In this document: positions 1 through 6,818 of the stretch, one piece after another
How positions within the stretch are numbered: the first letter of the stretch is position 1
How the letters are laid out: each line of letters begins with the position of its first letter
The notes under the pieces: generated by a model
What the model was told of the DNA's origin: nothing
Seen by the model: the letters and a program-made list of their open reading frames with translations, nothing else
Database searches by the model: none
Origin: JBOGDS01 sp050743075
GTDB lineage: Bacteria; Actinomycetota; Actinomycetes; Jiangellales; Jiangellaceae
Direction: 5' to 3'
DNA length: 15,437 bases
Assembly (NCBI GenBank): GCA_050743075.1
Contig: JBOGDS010000082.1
Location: forward strand, 1-15,437
Position numbers and translations under genes: made by a program

Positions 1-69
1 CGCCGGCGTGTCCCCGCCAGACGCGCCCAGTCGATCTTCGAAGGCGGGGATGGCATCAGCCCCAGGCAC
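1..69 (-). CDS. Possible 5' end of a minus-strand gene running off the window edge
   Basis: On the minus strand downstream of the DUF5703 gene, an open frame begins at a GTG (67-69) and reads 23 codons, starting MPGADAIPAFEDRLGASGG, to the window edge. A second minus-strand frame starting at GTG 102-104 is also open to the edge, and both have mostly G/C third positions, so base composition does not decide between them. There is no clear Shine-Dalgarno sequence before either start. I recognise no family from so few residues. It is listed only because something is likely encoded here beyond the edge. Confidence 0.2.
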   Translation of the reverse strand, partial: MPGADAIPAFEDRLGASGGDTPA

Positions 70-104
70 GAGGGAGAACCCCGCGACGACGCGATGCCGC
101 GCAC

Positions 105-314
105 TCAGGTGGCGATGCGCAGGATCTTCCGGCGGAGCGTGACCTTGCGGGTGCCGTCAGGGAAGAGACGGAGCCGGGCGAGCTCCCAGTGGCCGTACTC
201 GGCGTGGTCGGTGAGCAGCCGCCGGGCGGCGCCTCGCGAGGTTCCGCGAGGGAGCAGCATGTGGTGGAACTCGTACTCCGCCGTGCGGCGGCCAGCTGGG
301 CTCATGCTCGTCAT
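105..314 (-). CDS. DUF5703 family small protein
   Basis: A 69-residue basic protein. The conserved core is visible: TAEYEFHHMLLPRGTSR, then AARRLLTDHAEYGHWELARLRL, then a basic tail ending in TLRRKILRIAT. From memory this matches DUF5703, a short actinobacterial family of unknown function. The start at ATG 312-314 was chosen because a CAGG lies 5 nt upstream. ATG 303-305 and ATG 336-338 are alternatives, and the conserved domain starts after all three. It has no signal peptide, membrane segment or catalytic motif. The alternating acidic and basic stretches suggest a small compact domain, perhaps one that binds a partner or nucleic acid, but that is a guess. It is divergent from the acidic gene at 378. 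Confidence 0.8.
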   Translation of the reverse strand: MTSMSPAGRRTAEYEFHHMLLPRGTSRGAARRLLTDHAEYGHWELARLRLFPDGTRKVTLRRKILRIAT

Positions 315-365
315 CGGGACCTGAATCGAGACCTGCATCGGGTCATGGTGCCATGCGCGCACCGG

Positions 366-371
366 TACGGT
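366..371 (+). promoter_or_regulatory. Predicted -10 box (TACGGT), leaderless start of the acidic orphan gene
   Basis: TACGGT fits the actinobacterial TANNNT -10 pattern and sits 6 nt before the GTG at 378. This is the spacing expected if transcription starts at the first base of the start codon. There is no Shine-Dalgarno sequence in the gap. No convincing -35 box is seen. Confidence 0.45.
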
Positions 372-377
372 CGGCAC

Positions 378-980
378 GTGACGACCTCGCCGCTGGAACA
401 GTCGCAGCTCCACGCCGCCCTGGACGACCTCACCGATGCCCTCAAGGGCCATCTGACCGCCTGCATCAACAGCACCGGGGAGTCCGACGCGGCGGTGCAG
501 GTCGCCTACACCGCGCTGCGCACCGCAGCGTCGCAGTACGACGACCTGCTGTTCAGCCTGCTCGACGAGGTCACGCCGTGGGAGTTTCCCGAGGCGCCAC
601 GGGTCGGCGACGGGGACGAGGAGGAGGAGGAGGAAGCTCCGCACATCGTCGGCATCCTGGTCCGGCGCGACTATGCCGTGGCCGACGGCGACGCGCTGCT
701 GACTGCCGGGCAGGAAGCGGCCGCCGAGATGTATCCGGACGATCCCGACGACGCGCGGTCCGACGGGGGCGGCGCTCTGTACCAGCTCCTGCACGCCTAC
801 GGTGTCGACGGGCTCGACGACCGGGCCGAGGCGTCGGGCCTCGAGCCGCGGGGTGGCACCATCTGGGTGCAGGCGCTCGACGACCAGGACGCCGCCACGC
901 TGCTCGACGACCCGTTCGGCATCGCGGACGAGGAGGCGCTCGTATACCGCCTCGACGAGGTCATGGCCTCCGACGAGTGA
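378..980 (+). CDS. Acidic hypothetical protein (200 aa)
   Basis: I do not recognise this family. The start is taken as GTG 378, because a -10 box lies just upstream and the alternative upstream frame would read through the promoter and the opposing DUF5703 gene. The product is soluble and strongly acidic. Residues 1-65 look helical (QSQLHAALDDLTDALKGHL, then AAVQVAYTALRTAASQYDDLLF). A run of six glutamates at 81-86 precedes a mixed domain at 88-200 beginning HIVGILVRRDYAV. That part is rich in Asp, includes PDDPDD (120-125), and ends in repeated DD/DE-containing helices. There is no signal peptide, membrane segment or Cys cluster. The gene converges on the aldo/keto reductase with only 7 nt between stop codons. 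The C-terminal half could be a small ligand-binding or protein-interaction domain, but I cannot support a function. Confidence 0.8.
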   Translation: MTTSPLEQSQLHAALDDLTDALKGHLTACINSTGESDAAVQVAYTALRTAASQYDDLLFSLLDEVTPWEFPEAPRVGDGDEEEEEEAPHIVGILVRRDYAVADGDALLTAGQEAAAEMYPDDPDDARSDGGGALYQLLHAYGVDGLDDRAEASGLEPRGGTIWVQALDDQDAATLLDDPFGIADEEALVYRLDEVMASDE

Positions 981-987
981 GTCGTCG

Positions 988-1959
988 TCACGCCCGCTCG
1001 GGATACCCGACCGGGGGAGCGGACACCTCGTCGAGTGCGGTCCGGATCTCGTCGGGAAGCTCGAGCTCCTCGACCGCCAGCACGCCGCGCAGCTGAGCCG
1101 CGGTCCGGGCGCCGACGATGGCCGCGGTGATCCCGGGCCGGTCACGCACCCAGGCGAGCGCCACCTCCAGCGGCTGAACCCCGAGCCCTTCGGCGGCGGT
1201 CGCAACGGCCTCGACCACCTGCCGGGAGCGTGGGTCGAGGTGGGCGGCCACGAAGCGCGAGAAGTGCGGCGAGGCCGCCCGCGAGTCCGCAGGGGTCCCG
1301 GTCCGGTACTTGCCCGTCAACACGCCACGTCCGAGTGGGGACCACGCGAGCAGGCCCAGACCCAGCTCCGCCGCGGCGGCCAGCACCTCACGCTCGATTC
1401 CGCGCTGCACGAGCGAGTACTCGACCTGGTTGGACACCAGCCGGGCCCGCCCCGGTGCCGCCGTCTGGTGGGCGGCCGACCAGCCGGTCTGCCAACCGCC
1501 GAAGTTCGACACGCCCGCGTACCGGGCCCGACCCGTCGACACCGCGTAGTCCAGGGCACCCAGCGTCTCATCCAGCGGTACGTCGGCGCTCCAGGTGTGC
1601 ACCTGCCAGAGGTCGACGTAGTCGGTGTCCAGCCGGTCGAGAGACGCGTCGAGCTGGTCCAGCAGGCCCTTGCGTGACGTGTCGACGACCCGCTGGCCGG
1701 TGGCTCGCGAGATGCCGGCCTTGGTGGCGACGACGACGTCAGAGCGCGGCACGACGTTCTCCAGCAGGTCGCCGAGGACTCGTTCACTCTGTCCGTCGCC
1801 GTAGGACGCGGCCGTGTCGACCAGCGTGCCGCCCGCCTCGATGAACGCCTCGAGCTGTTCCCGCGCCTCGTGCAGGTCGGTGTCCCGGCCCCACGTCATG
1901 GTCCCGAGGGCGAGCCGGGACACCTGTAGCCCACTGCGCCCCAGCCGTCGCTGTTCCAC
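988..1959 (-). CDS. Aldo/keto reductase family oxidoreductase
   Basis: A 323-residue NADPH-dependent (alpha/beta)8-barrel reductase, probably cytosolic, that would reduce aldehydes or ketones; the substrate cannot be told from sequence. The catalytic tetrad is complete: Asp48 and Tyr53 in GGTLVDTAASYGDG, Lys80 in VVVATKAG, and His121 in VDLWQVHTW. The cofactor end is present as SNFGGWQ, VSNQVEYSLVQRGIE, LAWSPLGRGVLTGKY and, near the C terminus, ITAAIVGARTAAQL. The length is normal for the AKR11/12-like bacterial group. The GTG start at 1957-1959 is preferred over an upstream ATG at 2011-2013: it puts the conserved RRLGRSGLQVSRLALG motif at the N terminus and has a -10 box 7 nt upstream. It is divergent from the F420-type oxidoreductase gene. 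Confidence 0.93.
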   Translation of the reverse strand: MEQRRLGRSGLQVSRLALGTMTWGRDTDLHEAREQLEAFIEAGGTLVDTAASYGDGQSERVLGDLLENVVPRSDVVVATKAGISRATGQRVVDTSRKGLLDQLDASLDRLDTDYVDLWQVHTWSADVPLDETLGALDYAVSTGRARYAGVSNFGGWQTGWSAAHQTAAPGRARLVSNQVEYSLVQRGIEREVLAAAAELGLGLLAWSPLGRGVLTGKYRTGTPADSRAASPHFSRFVAAHLDPRSRQVVEAVATAAEGLGVQPLEVALAWVRDRPGITAAIVGARTAAQLRGVLAVEELELPDEIRTALDEVSAPPVGYPERA

Positions 1960-1966
1960 GGTGCGG

Positions 1967-1972
1967 AGAGTA
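1967..1972 (-). promoter_or_regulatory. Predicted -10 box (TACTCT), leaderless start of the aldo/keto reductase
   Basis: Read on the minus strand, TACTCT is followed by 7 nt (CCGCACC) and then the GTG start. The gap has no Shine-Dalgarno sequence. This is the arrangement of a leaderless actinobacterial transcript, and it supports the shorter start for this gene. Confidence 0.5.
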
Positions 1973-2023
1973 TCCACCCGGCCGAGGCGATCGGGTCGCG
2001 ACGGTCTGATCACATCGCGCCGG

Positions 2024-2029
2024 TAGAGT
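2024..2029 (+). promoter_or_regulatory. Possible -10 box (TAGAGT) for the oxidoreductase-uppP pair
   Basis: TAGAGT matches TANNNT and would give a leader of about 40 nt before ATG 2078. That leader contains an AAGG 8 nt from the start codon, so this transcript would be led by a ribosome binding site, unlike several neighbours. No good -35 is visible. With the opposing -10 at 1967-1972, the 118-nt gap 1960-2077 would hold both divergent promoters. Confidence 0.3.
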
Positions 2030-2077
2030 CGCGCGGCGACCGGAACGGCTCAGTGGACGGCGGGGAAGGCGGGGACG

Positions 2078-3130
2078 ATGCGGCTCGGGCTGAACCTCGG
2101 CTACTGGGGCGCCGGTGCCGATCGCGACAACCTGGCTCTCGCCCGTGAGGCCGACCGGTTGGGGTACTCAGTCGTGTGGGCCGCCGAGGCGTACGGTTCC
2201 GACGCGCCGACCGTGTTGGCCTGGGTTGCGGCGCAGACCGGGCAGGTCGACGTCGGCAGTGCCGTGATGCAGATCCCGGCCCGCACGCCAGCGTGCACGG
2301 CCATGACCGCGGCCACGCTCGACAGCCTGTCCGGAGGGCGGTTCCGGCTCGGCGTCGGGGTGTCCGGACCGCAGGTGTCCGAAGGTTGGCACGGTGTCCG
2401 CTTCGACGACCCGCTCGGCCGCACCCGCGAGTACGTCGAGATCGTGCGGACCGCACTCACCCGCCAACGGCTCAGCTACGACGGCGACCACTGGAGCCTT
2501 CCGCTGCCGGACGGTCCCGGCAAGGCCCTCCAGCTCACCGTCCATCCGGTGCGGGAACACATCCCGCTCTACCTCGCGGCCGTCGGGCCCAAGAACCTCG
2601 AGCTCGCCGGTGAGATCGCCGACGGGTGGCTGGCGATCTTCTTCGCGCCCGAGCATGCGGAGGTGTCGCTGGCGCACGTGCGCCGCGGCCGTGAGTCCGC
2701 CGGGCTGTCGATGGTCGGGTTCGACGTCGTGCCGACGGTTCCGGTCGTCATCGGCGACGACCTCGACGCGTGCGCCGAGCCGGTCCGTGGGTACTCCGCG
2801 CTCTATCTCGGTGGCATGGGCAGCCGGACGCAGAACTTCTACAACCAGCTCGCGGTCCGGATGGGCTACGAACAGGCTGCCGCCCGGGTGCAGGAGCTGT
2901 TCCTCGACCGCCGGCACCGGGAAGCGGCAGCGGCAGTCCCGTTCGAGTTCGTGGACAGCACGGCGCTGATCGGACCCGCCGACCGCATCTGTGAACGGCT
3001 GCAGGCCTACGCCGGGGCCGGCGTGACCACGCTGTCGGTCGCGGTTCACCACGGCAACGTCGACGAGCGCATGGCCACGCTGCGCACTCTGGTCGAGGCG
3101 GTCGAGGCTGCCAGTGTCGGTGAGCCATGA
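2078..3130 (+). CDS. LLM class F420-dependent oxidoreductase
   Basis: A 350-residue luciferase-like TIM-barrel oxidoreductase, expected to use reduced or oxidised coenzyme F420; the substrate is unknown. Family signs in order are the barrel start MRLGLNLGYWGAG, then ALAREADRLGYSVVWAAEAYG (20-40), DSLSGGRFRLGVGVSGPQV (82-100), YLAAVGPKNLELAGEIADGW (165-184), and a C-terminal TALIGPADRICERLQAYAGAG followed by TTLSVAV. Length and motifs fit the Rv3520c-like group (TIGR03559), from memory. There is no signal peptide. The stop TGA at 3128-3130 overlaps the uppP start as ATGA, so the two genes are probably translationally coupled. That suggests, but does not show, a link to lipid-carrier or envelope metabolism. 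FMN use is a less likely alternative. Confidence 0.92.
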   Translation: MRLGLNLGYWGAGADRDNLALAREADRLGYSVVWAAEAYGSDAPTVLAWVAAQTGQVDVGSAVMQIPARTPACTAMTAATLDSLSGGRFRLGVGVSGPQVSEGWHGVRFDDPLGRTREYVEIVRTALTRQRLSYDGDHWSLPLPDGPGKALQLTVHPVREHIPLYLAAVGPKNLELAGEIADGWLAIFFAPEHAEVSLAHVRRGRESAGLSMVGFDVVPTVPVVIGDDLDACAEPVRGYSALYLGGMGSRTQNFYNQLAVRMGYEQAAARVQELFLDRRHREAAAAVPFEFVDSTALIGPADRICERLQAYAGAGVTTLSVAVHHGNVDERMATLRTLVEAVEAASVGEP

Positions 3131-4026
3131 CCGAGTGGCTGCAGGCCGTGGTCCTCGGCGTGCTCCAGGGGCTGACGGAGTTCCTGCCGATCTCGTCCAG
3201 CGCCCACCTGCGGATCTTTCCCGAGCTCGTCGGCTGGGACGATCCCGGCGCGGCATTCACAGCCGTGGTCCAGATCGGCACCGAGACGGCGGTGATCCTG
3301 TACTTCGCGAGGGACATCGCCAGGATCGTCAACGCCTGGACGAGGGGGCTGTTCGACCAGCGCGCGGTGTGGGCGACGCAGAAGGTGGTCGCCGTCCGCG
3401 CCCCCGCTCCACCGGCGCAGGCGGGCCGCCGCCGACGAAGCTGGGATCCGCACGATGCCCGGATGGGCTGGTTCGTCATCGTGGGATCGTTGCCGATCGT
3501 GGCGGCAGGGCTGGTATTGAAGGATGTGATCGAGCACGACCTGAGGTCGTTGTGGATCATCGGGGCGACCCTGGTGGTGCTAGGGGTCGTTCTCGGCGTC
3601 GCCGACCGGGTGGGCACGAAGAGCCGCCTGCTCGAGTCTCTGACGTTGCCCCATGCCGCCGCCTTCGGCCTGGCTCAGGCGCTCGCGGTCGTGCCCGGGG
3701 TCTCGCGCTCGGGCGCGACGATCAGCATGGGTCTCTTCCTCGGCTACGAGCGCGCCGCGGCGGCCCGGTTCGCCTTCCTGCTCGCGATTCCGGCGGTGCT
3801 CGGCGCAGGCATCTTCGAGTGGCCGACGGCACTCGCCGAGGGGAGCACGTACGACCTGGGGCCGCTACTGCTGGCGACCGTCGTGGCGTTCGTCGTCGGG
3901 TACGCCGTGATCGCCTGGCTGTTCCGCTGGCTGGAGCGTCGTTCGTACGCGCCGTTCGTCGCCTACCGGATCGTCCTCGGCCTGCTGGTGCTCGGCCTGC
4001 TGGCGGGCGGGGCGATCGACCCTTAG
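3127..4026 (+). CDS. uppP: Undecaprenyl-diphosphate phosphatase (UppP/BacA)
   Basis: An integral membrane enzyme that removes a phosphate from undecaprenyl diphosphate, recycling the carrier used for peptidoglycan and other wall polymers; it also underlies bacitracin tolerance. The 299-residue product has the first signature QGLTEFLPISSSAHL at 14-28, with the (E/Q)xxxE pair Gln14/Glu18 and His27. The second signature PGVSRSGATIS is at 190-200, with Ser193 and Arg194. Several hydrophobic segments are present (for example 114-131, 141-159, 213-231, 246-266 and 281-295). The family is usually about 275 residues. The extra length lies in a hydrophilic loop around residues 78-112, rich in Ala, Pro and Arg, including RRRR at 101-104. 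The start ATG overlaps the previous stop, and the stop overlaps that of the convergent M23 gene. Confidence 0.96.
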   Translation: MTEWLQAVVLGVLQGLTEFLPISSSAHLRIFPELVGWDDPGAAFTAVVQIGTETAVILYFARDIARIVNAWTRGLFDQRAVWATQKVVAVRAPAPPAQAGRRRRSWDPHDARMGWFVIVGSLPIVAAGLVLKDVIEHDLRSLWIIGATLVVLGVVLGVADRVGTKSRLLESLTLPHAAAFGLAQALAVVPGVSRSGATISMGLFLGYERAAAARFAFLLAIPAVLGAGIFEWPTALAEGSTYDLGPLLLATVVAFVVGYAVIAWLFRWLERRSYAPFVAYRIVLGLLVLGLLAGGAIDP

Positions 4027-5414
4027 GGCACGGGCCGGGGGAGCGGGGCGTCGACGATCAGCGGCCACGGGTCGACCGGCTCGCCGTCCTGGCGCACCTC
4101 GAAGTGCAGGTGCGGCCCGGTGGAGTAGCCGGTGGAGCCGACCAGGCCGATCCGCGTGCCTTGGCTGACCTGGTGGCCCGGCCGCACGAACATCTGCGCC
4201 TGATGCGCGTAGACCGTCGTGACGCCGTGGCCGTGGTCGATGACAGACATGTAGCCGTAGGCGCGGTTCCACTCGGCCTTGACCACGGTGCCGGTGTCCG
4301 CGGCGTAGACGTAGCCGTCACCGCGCCCCAGATCTACTCCGGTGTGCAACTTGACGACGCCGGTGATTGGGTGGCGGCGGATGCCGAACGCCGAGGTCAC
4401 CGTGCCCGTGCCCGGACGCAGGAAGGTGCCGGTGCCGAACAGGGTCGCCGAGGTGCGGGCAAGCAGGGCCGACAGGTCGATGATGACCGGCCGGAGCGCC
4501 TCGGACTCGGCCAGGAACTCCTGGTAGCGCTCGTAGTCGACCAGCCGTGCCTCTTCGGCCGCTTGCAGCGCCTCCACCCGGACCTCGGCTGCCTCGGTGA
4601 GCTCGCGCTGCGCGGCCGCCGCGCTGGCGGTGACCGTTTCCTTGGCCGTCAACGCTTGGGCGGCCTGCTCGGCCATGGCCTCCTTCTGCTCCCGGACCGC
4701 TCGCAGCCGGGCGTGGGCGTTGACCAGGTCGGCACGGTCGACCGCGAGCTGACCGAGAGCAGAGTCGCCGGCGCGCAGCAGTGCCCGCATGCCGACGTAA
4801 CTCTCGGCGTACTCGGCCGGCGTGTCGGAGTCGAGCACGACGGACAGGGGCGCCAGGCCGCCGCCCTGGTAGGCGTCGCGGGCGACGGCTCCGAGGTCGT
4901 CGTGGGCGTCGGCCAGCTGTCGCTGGATCTCAGGCAGCTCCCGCCGGGCCCGCTCCTCGGCCTGTGCGGCCACCTCGACAGCGTGCTGAGCGGCGGCTGC
5001 CGCCTTGCGGGCGGCCTCAGCCTCGGCCACAGCGGTCGCGACAGCCGCCTGCGCGGTCTGGAGGTCTGCGAGCGCCCGTTCGAGCAGCGCTTCAGCCTCG
5101 GCGACGGCCATCGAGTGCGACGACATGACGTCGTGCGCGTGCTGCTCCAGGGCGGCGTCGGCGTCGGGGGTTTCCGGGGGCGGTGGCGGGTCGTCGGGAG
5201 CCGGCGGCGGGGCGGGCGGGGAGGGCACAGGCGGCGACGGGGGTGCTGAGGTGGGCGGCGGCGTCGTCGGAGTGGGCGTCGGTGACGCCGTCTCGCTCGG
5301 CGGCGTCTCCGGTGGCGTCGGCTGGGCTGCCGAACCGGCCGCGGACATGGTCATCTGGGCGAACACCGCCACGGCCACCGCCGCCGCGGCCGCCAACCTC
5401 CGGGTGGCCCACAT
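4023..5414 (-). CDS. Secreted coiled-coil M23 family metallopeptidase
   Basis: A 463-residue exported protein likely to cut peptidoglycan cross-links or stems. Residues 1-31 form a signal peptide (basic MWATRR, an Ala/Val core, then SAAGSAAQ). Residues 32-85 are an extended Pro/Thr/Ser segment able to span the wall. Residues about 87-320 are a long Ala/Glu-rich coiled coil. The C-terminal LytM/M23 domain begins near 338 with TVTSAFGIRRHPITG. The zinc ligands His357 and Asp361 (KLHTGVDLG) and His437 (GPHLHFEV) are present, as is His404 (VYAH), so the enzyme should be active. The coiled-coil-plus-M23 design resembles EnvC-like and FtsEX-controlled hydrolases; that control is inference. A GGAGGGAG lies 12 nt before the start, a rather long spacing. 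The gene lies antiparallel between uppP and the phosphatase. Confidence 0.94.
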   Translation of the reverse strand: MWATRRLAAAAAVAVAVFAQMTMSAAGSAAQPTPPETPPSETASPTPTPTTPPPTSAPPSPPVPSPPAPPPAPDDPPPPPETPDADAALEQHAHDVMSSHSMAVAEAEALLERALADLQTAQAAVATAVAEAEAARKAAAAAQHAVEVAAQAEERARRELPEIQRQLADAHDDLGAVARDAYQGGGLAPLSVVLDSDTPAEYAESYVGMRALLRAGDSALGQLAVDRADLVNAHARLRAVREQKEAMAEQAAQALTAKETVTASAAAAQRELTEAAEVRVEALQAAEEARLVDYERYQEFLAESEALRPVIIDLSALLARTSATLFGTGTFLRPGTGTVTSAFGIRRHPITGVVKLHTGVDLGRGDGYVYAADTGTVVKAEWNRAYGYMSVIDHGHGVTTVYAHQAQMFVRPGHQVSQGTRIGLVGSTGYSTGPHLHFEVRQDGEPVDPWPLIVDAPLPRPVP

Positions 5415-5533
5415 CGCCGGTTCGGGCTCCCTCCACCGGGTTGCTACGCCATGCCTAGCCCATCATCCCCCTGAGCGCGACCCTGCGGAGGACAAAGAAC
5501 GGGGGAAGACGGATGAACTGGTTTGCCGTTCCG

Positions 5534-5539
5534 TAGGCT
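5534..5539 (+). promoter_or_regulatory. Predicted -10 box (TAGGCT), leaderless start of the phosphatase-mshC run
   Basis: TAGGCT, then 7 nt (CCGGGTC), then GTG 5547. The same hexamer and spacing occur before mshC, which strengthens the call. No Shine-Dalgarno sequence lies in the gap. This would be the first promoter of the four-gene plus-strand run. Confidence 0.55.
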
Positions 5540-5546
5540 CCGGGTC

Positions 5547-6242
5547 GTGTCCACCGTGCTGCTCGTGCGCCACGGCCGGACGGAGGCGAACTCGTCGGGC
5601 CTGCTCGCCGGGCGCACACCCGGGTTGCGGCTCGACGAGGCCGGCCGCGACCAGGCCACGGCGCTGGCGGCGCGACTGTCGGGCGTTCCGCTGGCTGCGA
5701 TCGTGTCCAGCCCACTCGAGCGCTGCGTCGAGACCGCGGCTCTGCTCGCCGCCGGACGAGGCACCCTGAGGGTCGAGACCGACGAGCGTCTCATCGAGTG
5801 CGACTACGGCGCATGGACCGGCCGCACGCTGAGGGCGCTCTCCCAGGACCGGCTGTGGAAGGTCGTCCAGACCCACCCGTCGGCGGTGACGTTCCCCGGC
5901 GGCGAGTCGATGCGCCAGGCCCAGGCGAGGGCGGTCGAGGCGGTCCGGTACCACGATGCGCGCATCGCGTCGGCCGGCAGGCCCGACGCGGTGTGGGTGG
6001 CCGTCTCGCACGGCGACGTCATCAGGGCCGTCGTCGCCGATGCGGCCGGCCTCCACCTCGACCTCTTCCAACGGTTGGTCGTCGATCCGGGCTCGGTGAC
6101 CGTCCTCCGGTACACCGACCTGCGCCCGTTCGTCGTGCGGCTGAACGACACCGGGAGCGACCTGTCCGGGCTGCGCCCGCGCCGGCGGCGCCGCATGCCC
6201 ACCAGCGAAGCCGTTGTGGGCGGCGGTCCCGGATCGTCGTAG
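5547..6242 (+). CDS. Histidine phosphatase superfamily protein (MSMEG_4193 family)
   Basis: A 231-residue cytosolic protein of the phosphoglycerate-mutase-like histidine phosphatase clan. The catalytic core is complete: LVRHGRT at 6-12 with Arg8 and phospho-acceptor His9, Arg59 in SSPLERC, the acid Glu84 in LIECDYGAW, and His155 in VSHGDVIRA. From memory it fits the actinobacterial MSMEG_4193-type family (TIGR03848), which is found next to DUF3090 and SCO1664-type genes. The tail after residue 205 is basic (RPRRRRR) and probably disordered. The GTG start is set by the -10 box and by the motif position; a TTG 24 nt upstream would read through that box. The stop codon TAG is the first part of the next gene's predicted -10 box. 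The substrate is unknown. Confidence 0.93.
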   Translation: MSTVLLVRHGRTEANSSGLLAGRTPGLRLDEAGRDQATALAARLSGVPLAAIVSSPLERCVETAALLAAGRGTLRVETDERLIECDYGAWTGRTLRALSQDRLWKVVQTHPSAVTFPGGESMRQAQARAVEAVRYHDARIASAGRPDAVWVAVSHGDVIRAVVADAAGLHLDLFQRLVVDPGSVTVLRYTDLRPFVVRLNDTGSDLSGLRPRRRRRMPTSEAVVGGGPGSS

Positions 6243-6245
6243 GGT
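6240..6245 (+). promoter_or_regulatory. Predicted -10 box (TAGGGT) overlapping the phosphatase stop codon
   Basis: TAGGGT, then 7 nt (CGGGAGT), then GTG 6253. The TAG of this hexamer is the stop codon of the preceding phosphatase gene (6240-6242). The GGAG in the gap is too close to the GTG to be a standard ribosome binding site. An internal leaderless promoter would let the last three genes be expressed apart from the phosphatase. Confidence 0.5.
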
Positions 6246-6252
6246 CGGGAGT

Positions 6253-6816
6253 GTGCCGCGTCACGTCTTCTCGTTCGATCCCCCTGACCGGTTCGTCGCG
6301 GGAACCGTCGGCGAGCCGGGTGAGCGGACGTTCTTCCTCCAGGCCCGCGACGCAGCCCGGCTGGCCAGCGTGGTCGTCGAGAAGGAGCAGGTCGTCCTCC
6401 TCGCCGAACGCCTGGACGCTCTTCTCGACGAGGTGGTGCGCCGGTCGTCGGGAGCCGCACCCGTTCCGGCGCTGCCGCAGGCCGAGCTGGAGGACCTCGA
6501 ACCGCTGGAGCAGCCGATCGTCGAGGAGTTCCGCGTCGGCACGCTGACCCTCGCCTGGGACGGCGCCGACGACCGGGTCGTCATCGAAGCGTTCGCCGTC
6601 CGCGACGGCGAGGACGTGACCGAAGGCGAGACCGAGGCCGCCGACGACCGCGACGTGCTGGTCGTGCGGATCACGGGTGCGTCTGCCCGGGCGTTCGTCC
6701 AGCGTGCACAAGCTTTGGTGGCCGCCGGCCGCCCGCCGTGTCCGCTGTGTGCGCTTCCTCTCGACCCGGAAGGCCACGTCTGCCCCCGGCAGAACGGCTA
6801 CCGGCGCCGGGGCTAG
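6253..6816 (+). CDS. DUF3090 family protein with a C-terminal Cys/His cluster
   Basis: A 187-residue cytosolic protein of unknown function, recognised as DUF3090 (TIGR03847), one of a trio of actinobacterial families encoded together. The N terminus RHVFSFDPPDRFVAGTVGEP and RTFFLQARD are typical. The middle is acidic. The C terminus reads ARAFVQRAQALVAAGRPPC and ends in a compact PLCALPLDPEGHVCPRQNGY segment. Cys163, Cys166, His175 and Cys177 form CxxC-x8-HxC, which looks like a small metal site. The GTG start places the conserved VFSFDPPDRF at residue 5 and has a -10 box 7 nt upstream. Only 2 nt separate its stop from the next start. It could be an adaptor or regulator for the kinase-like and phosphatase neighbours; that is inference. 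Confidence 0.92.
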   Translation: MPRHVFSFDPPDRFVAGTVGEPGERTFFLQARDAARLASVVVEKEQVVLLAERLDALLDEVVRRSSGAAPVPALPQAELEDLEPLEQPIVEEFRVGTLTLAWDGADDRVVIEAFAVRDGEDVTEGETEAADDRDVLVVRITGASARAFVQRAQALVAAGRPPCPLCALPLDPEGHVCPRQNGYRRRG

Positions 6817-6818
6817 GC

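Noticed and set aside
620..645. GAG-repeat tract as a microsatellite or contingency locus
   Set aside because: Only six Glu codons are involved and the last differs (GAA). It lies in frame inside a coding region, so length change would not shift the frame. It is an ordinary acidic run.
3114..5249. A 711-codon plus-strand frame across uppP and the M23 gene
   Set aside because: It overlaps two clearly identified genes in other frames. Its translation is low-complexity Arg/Gly-rich text typical of shadow frames.
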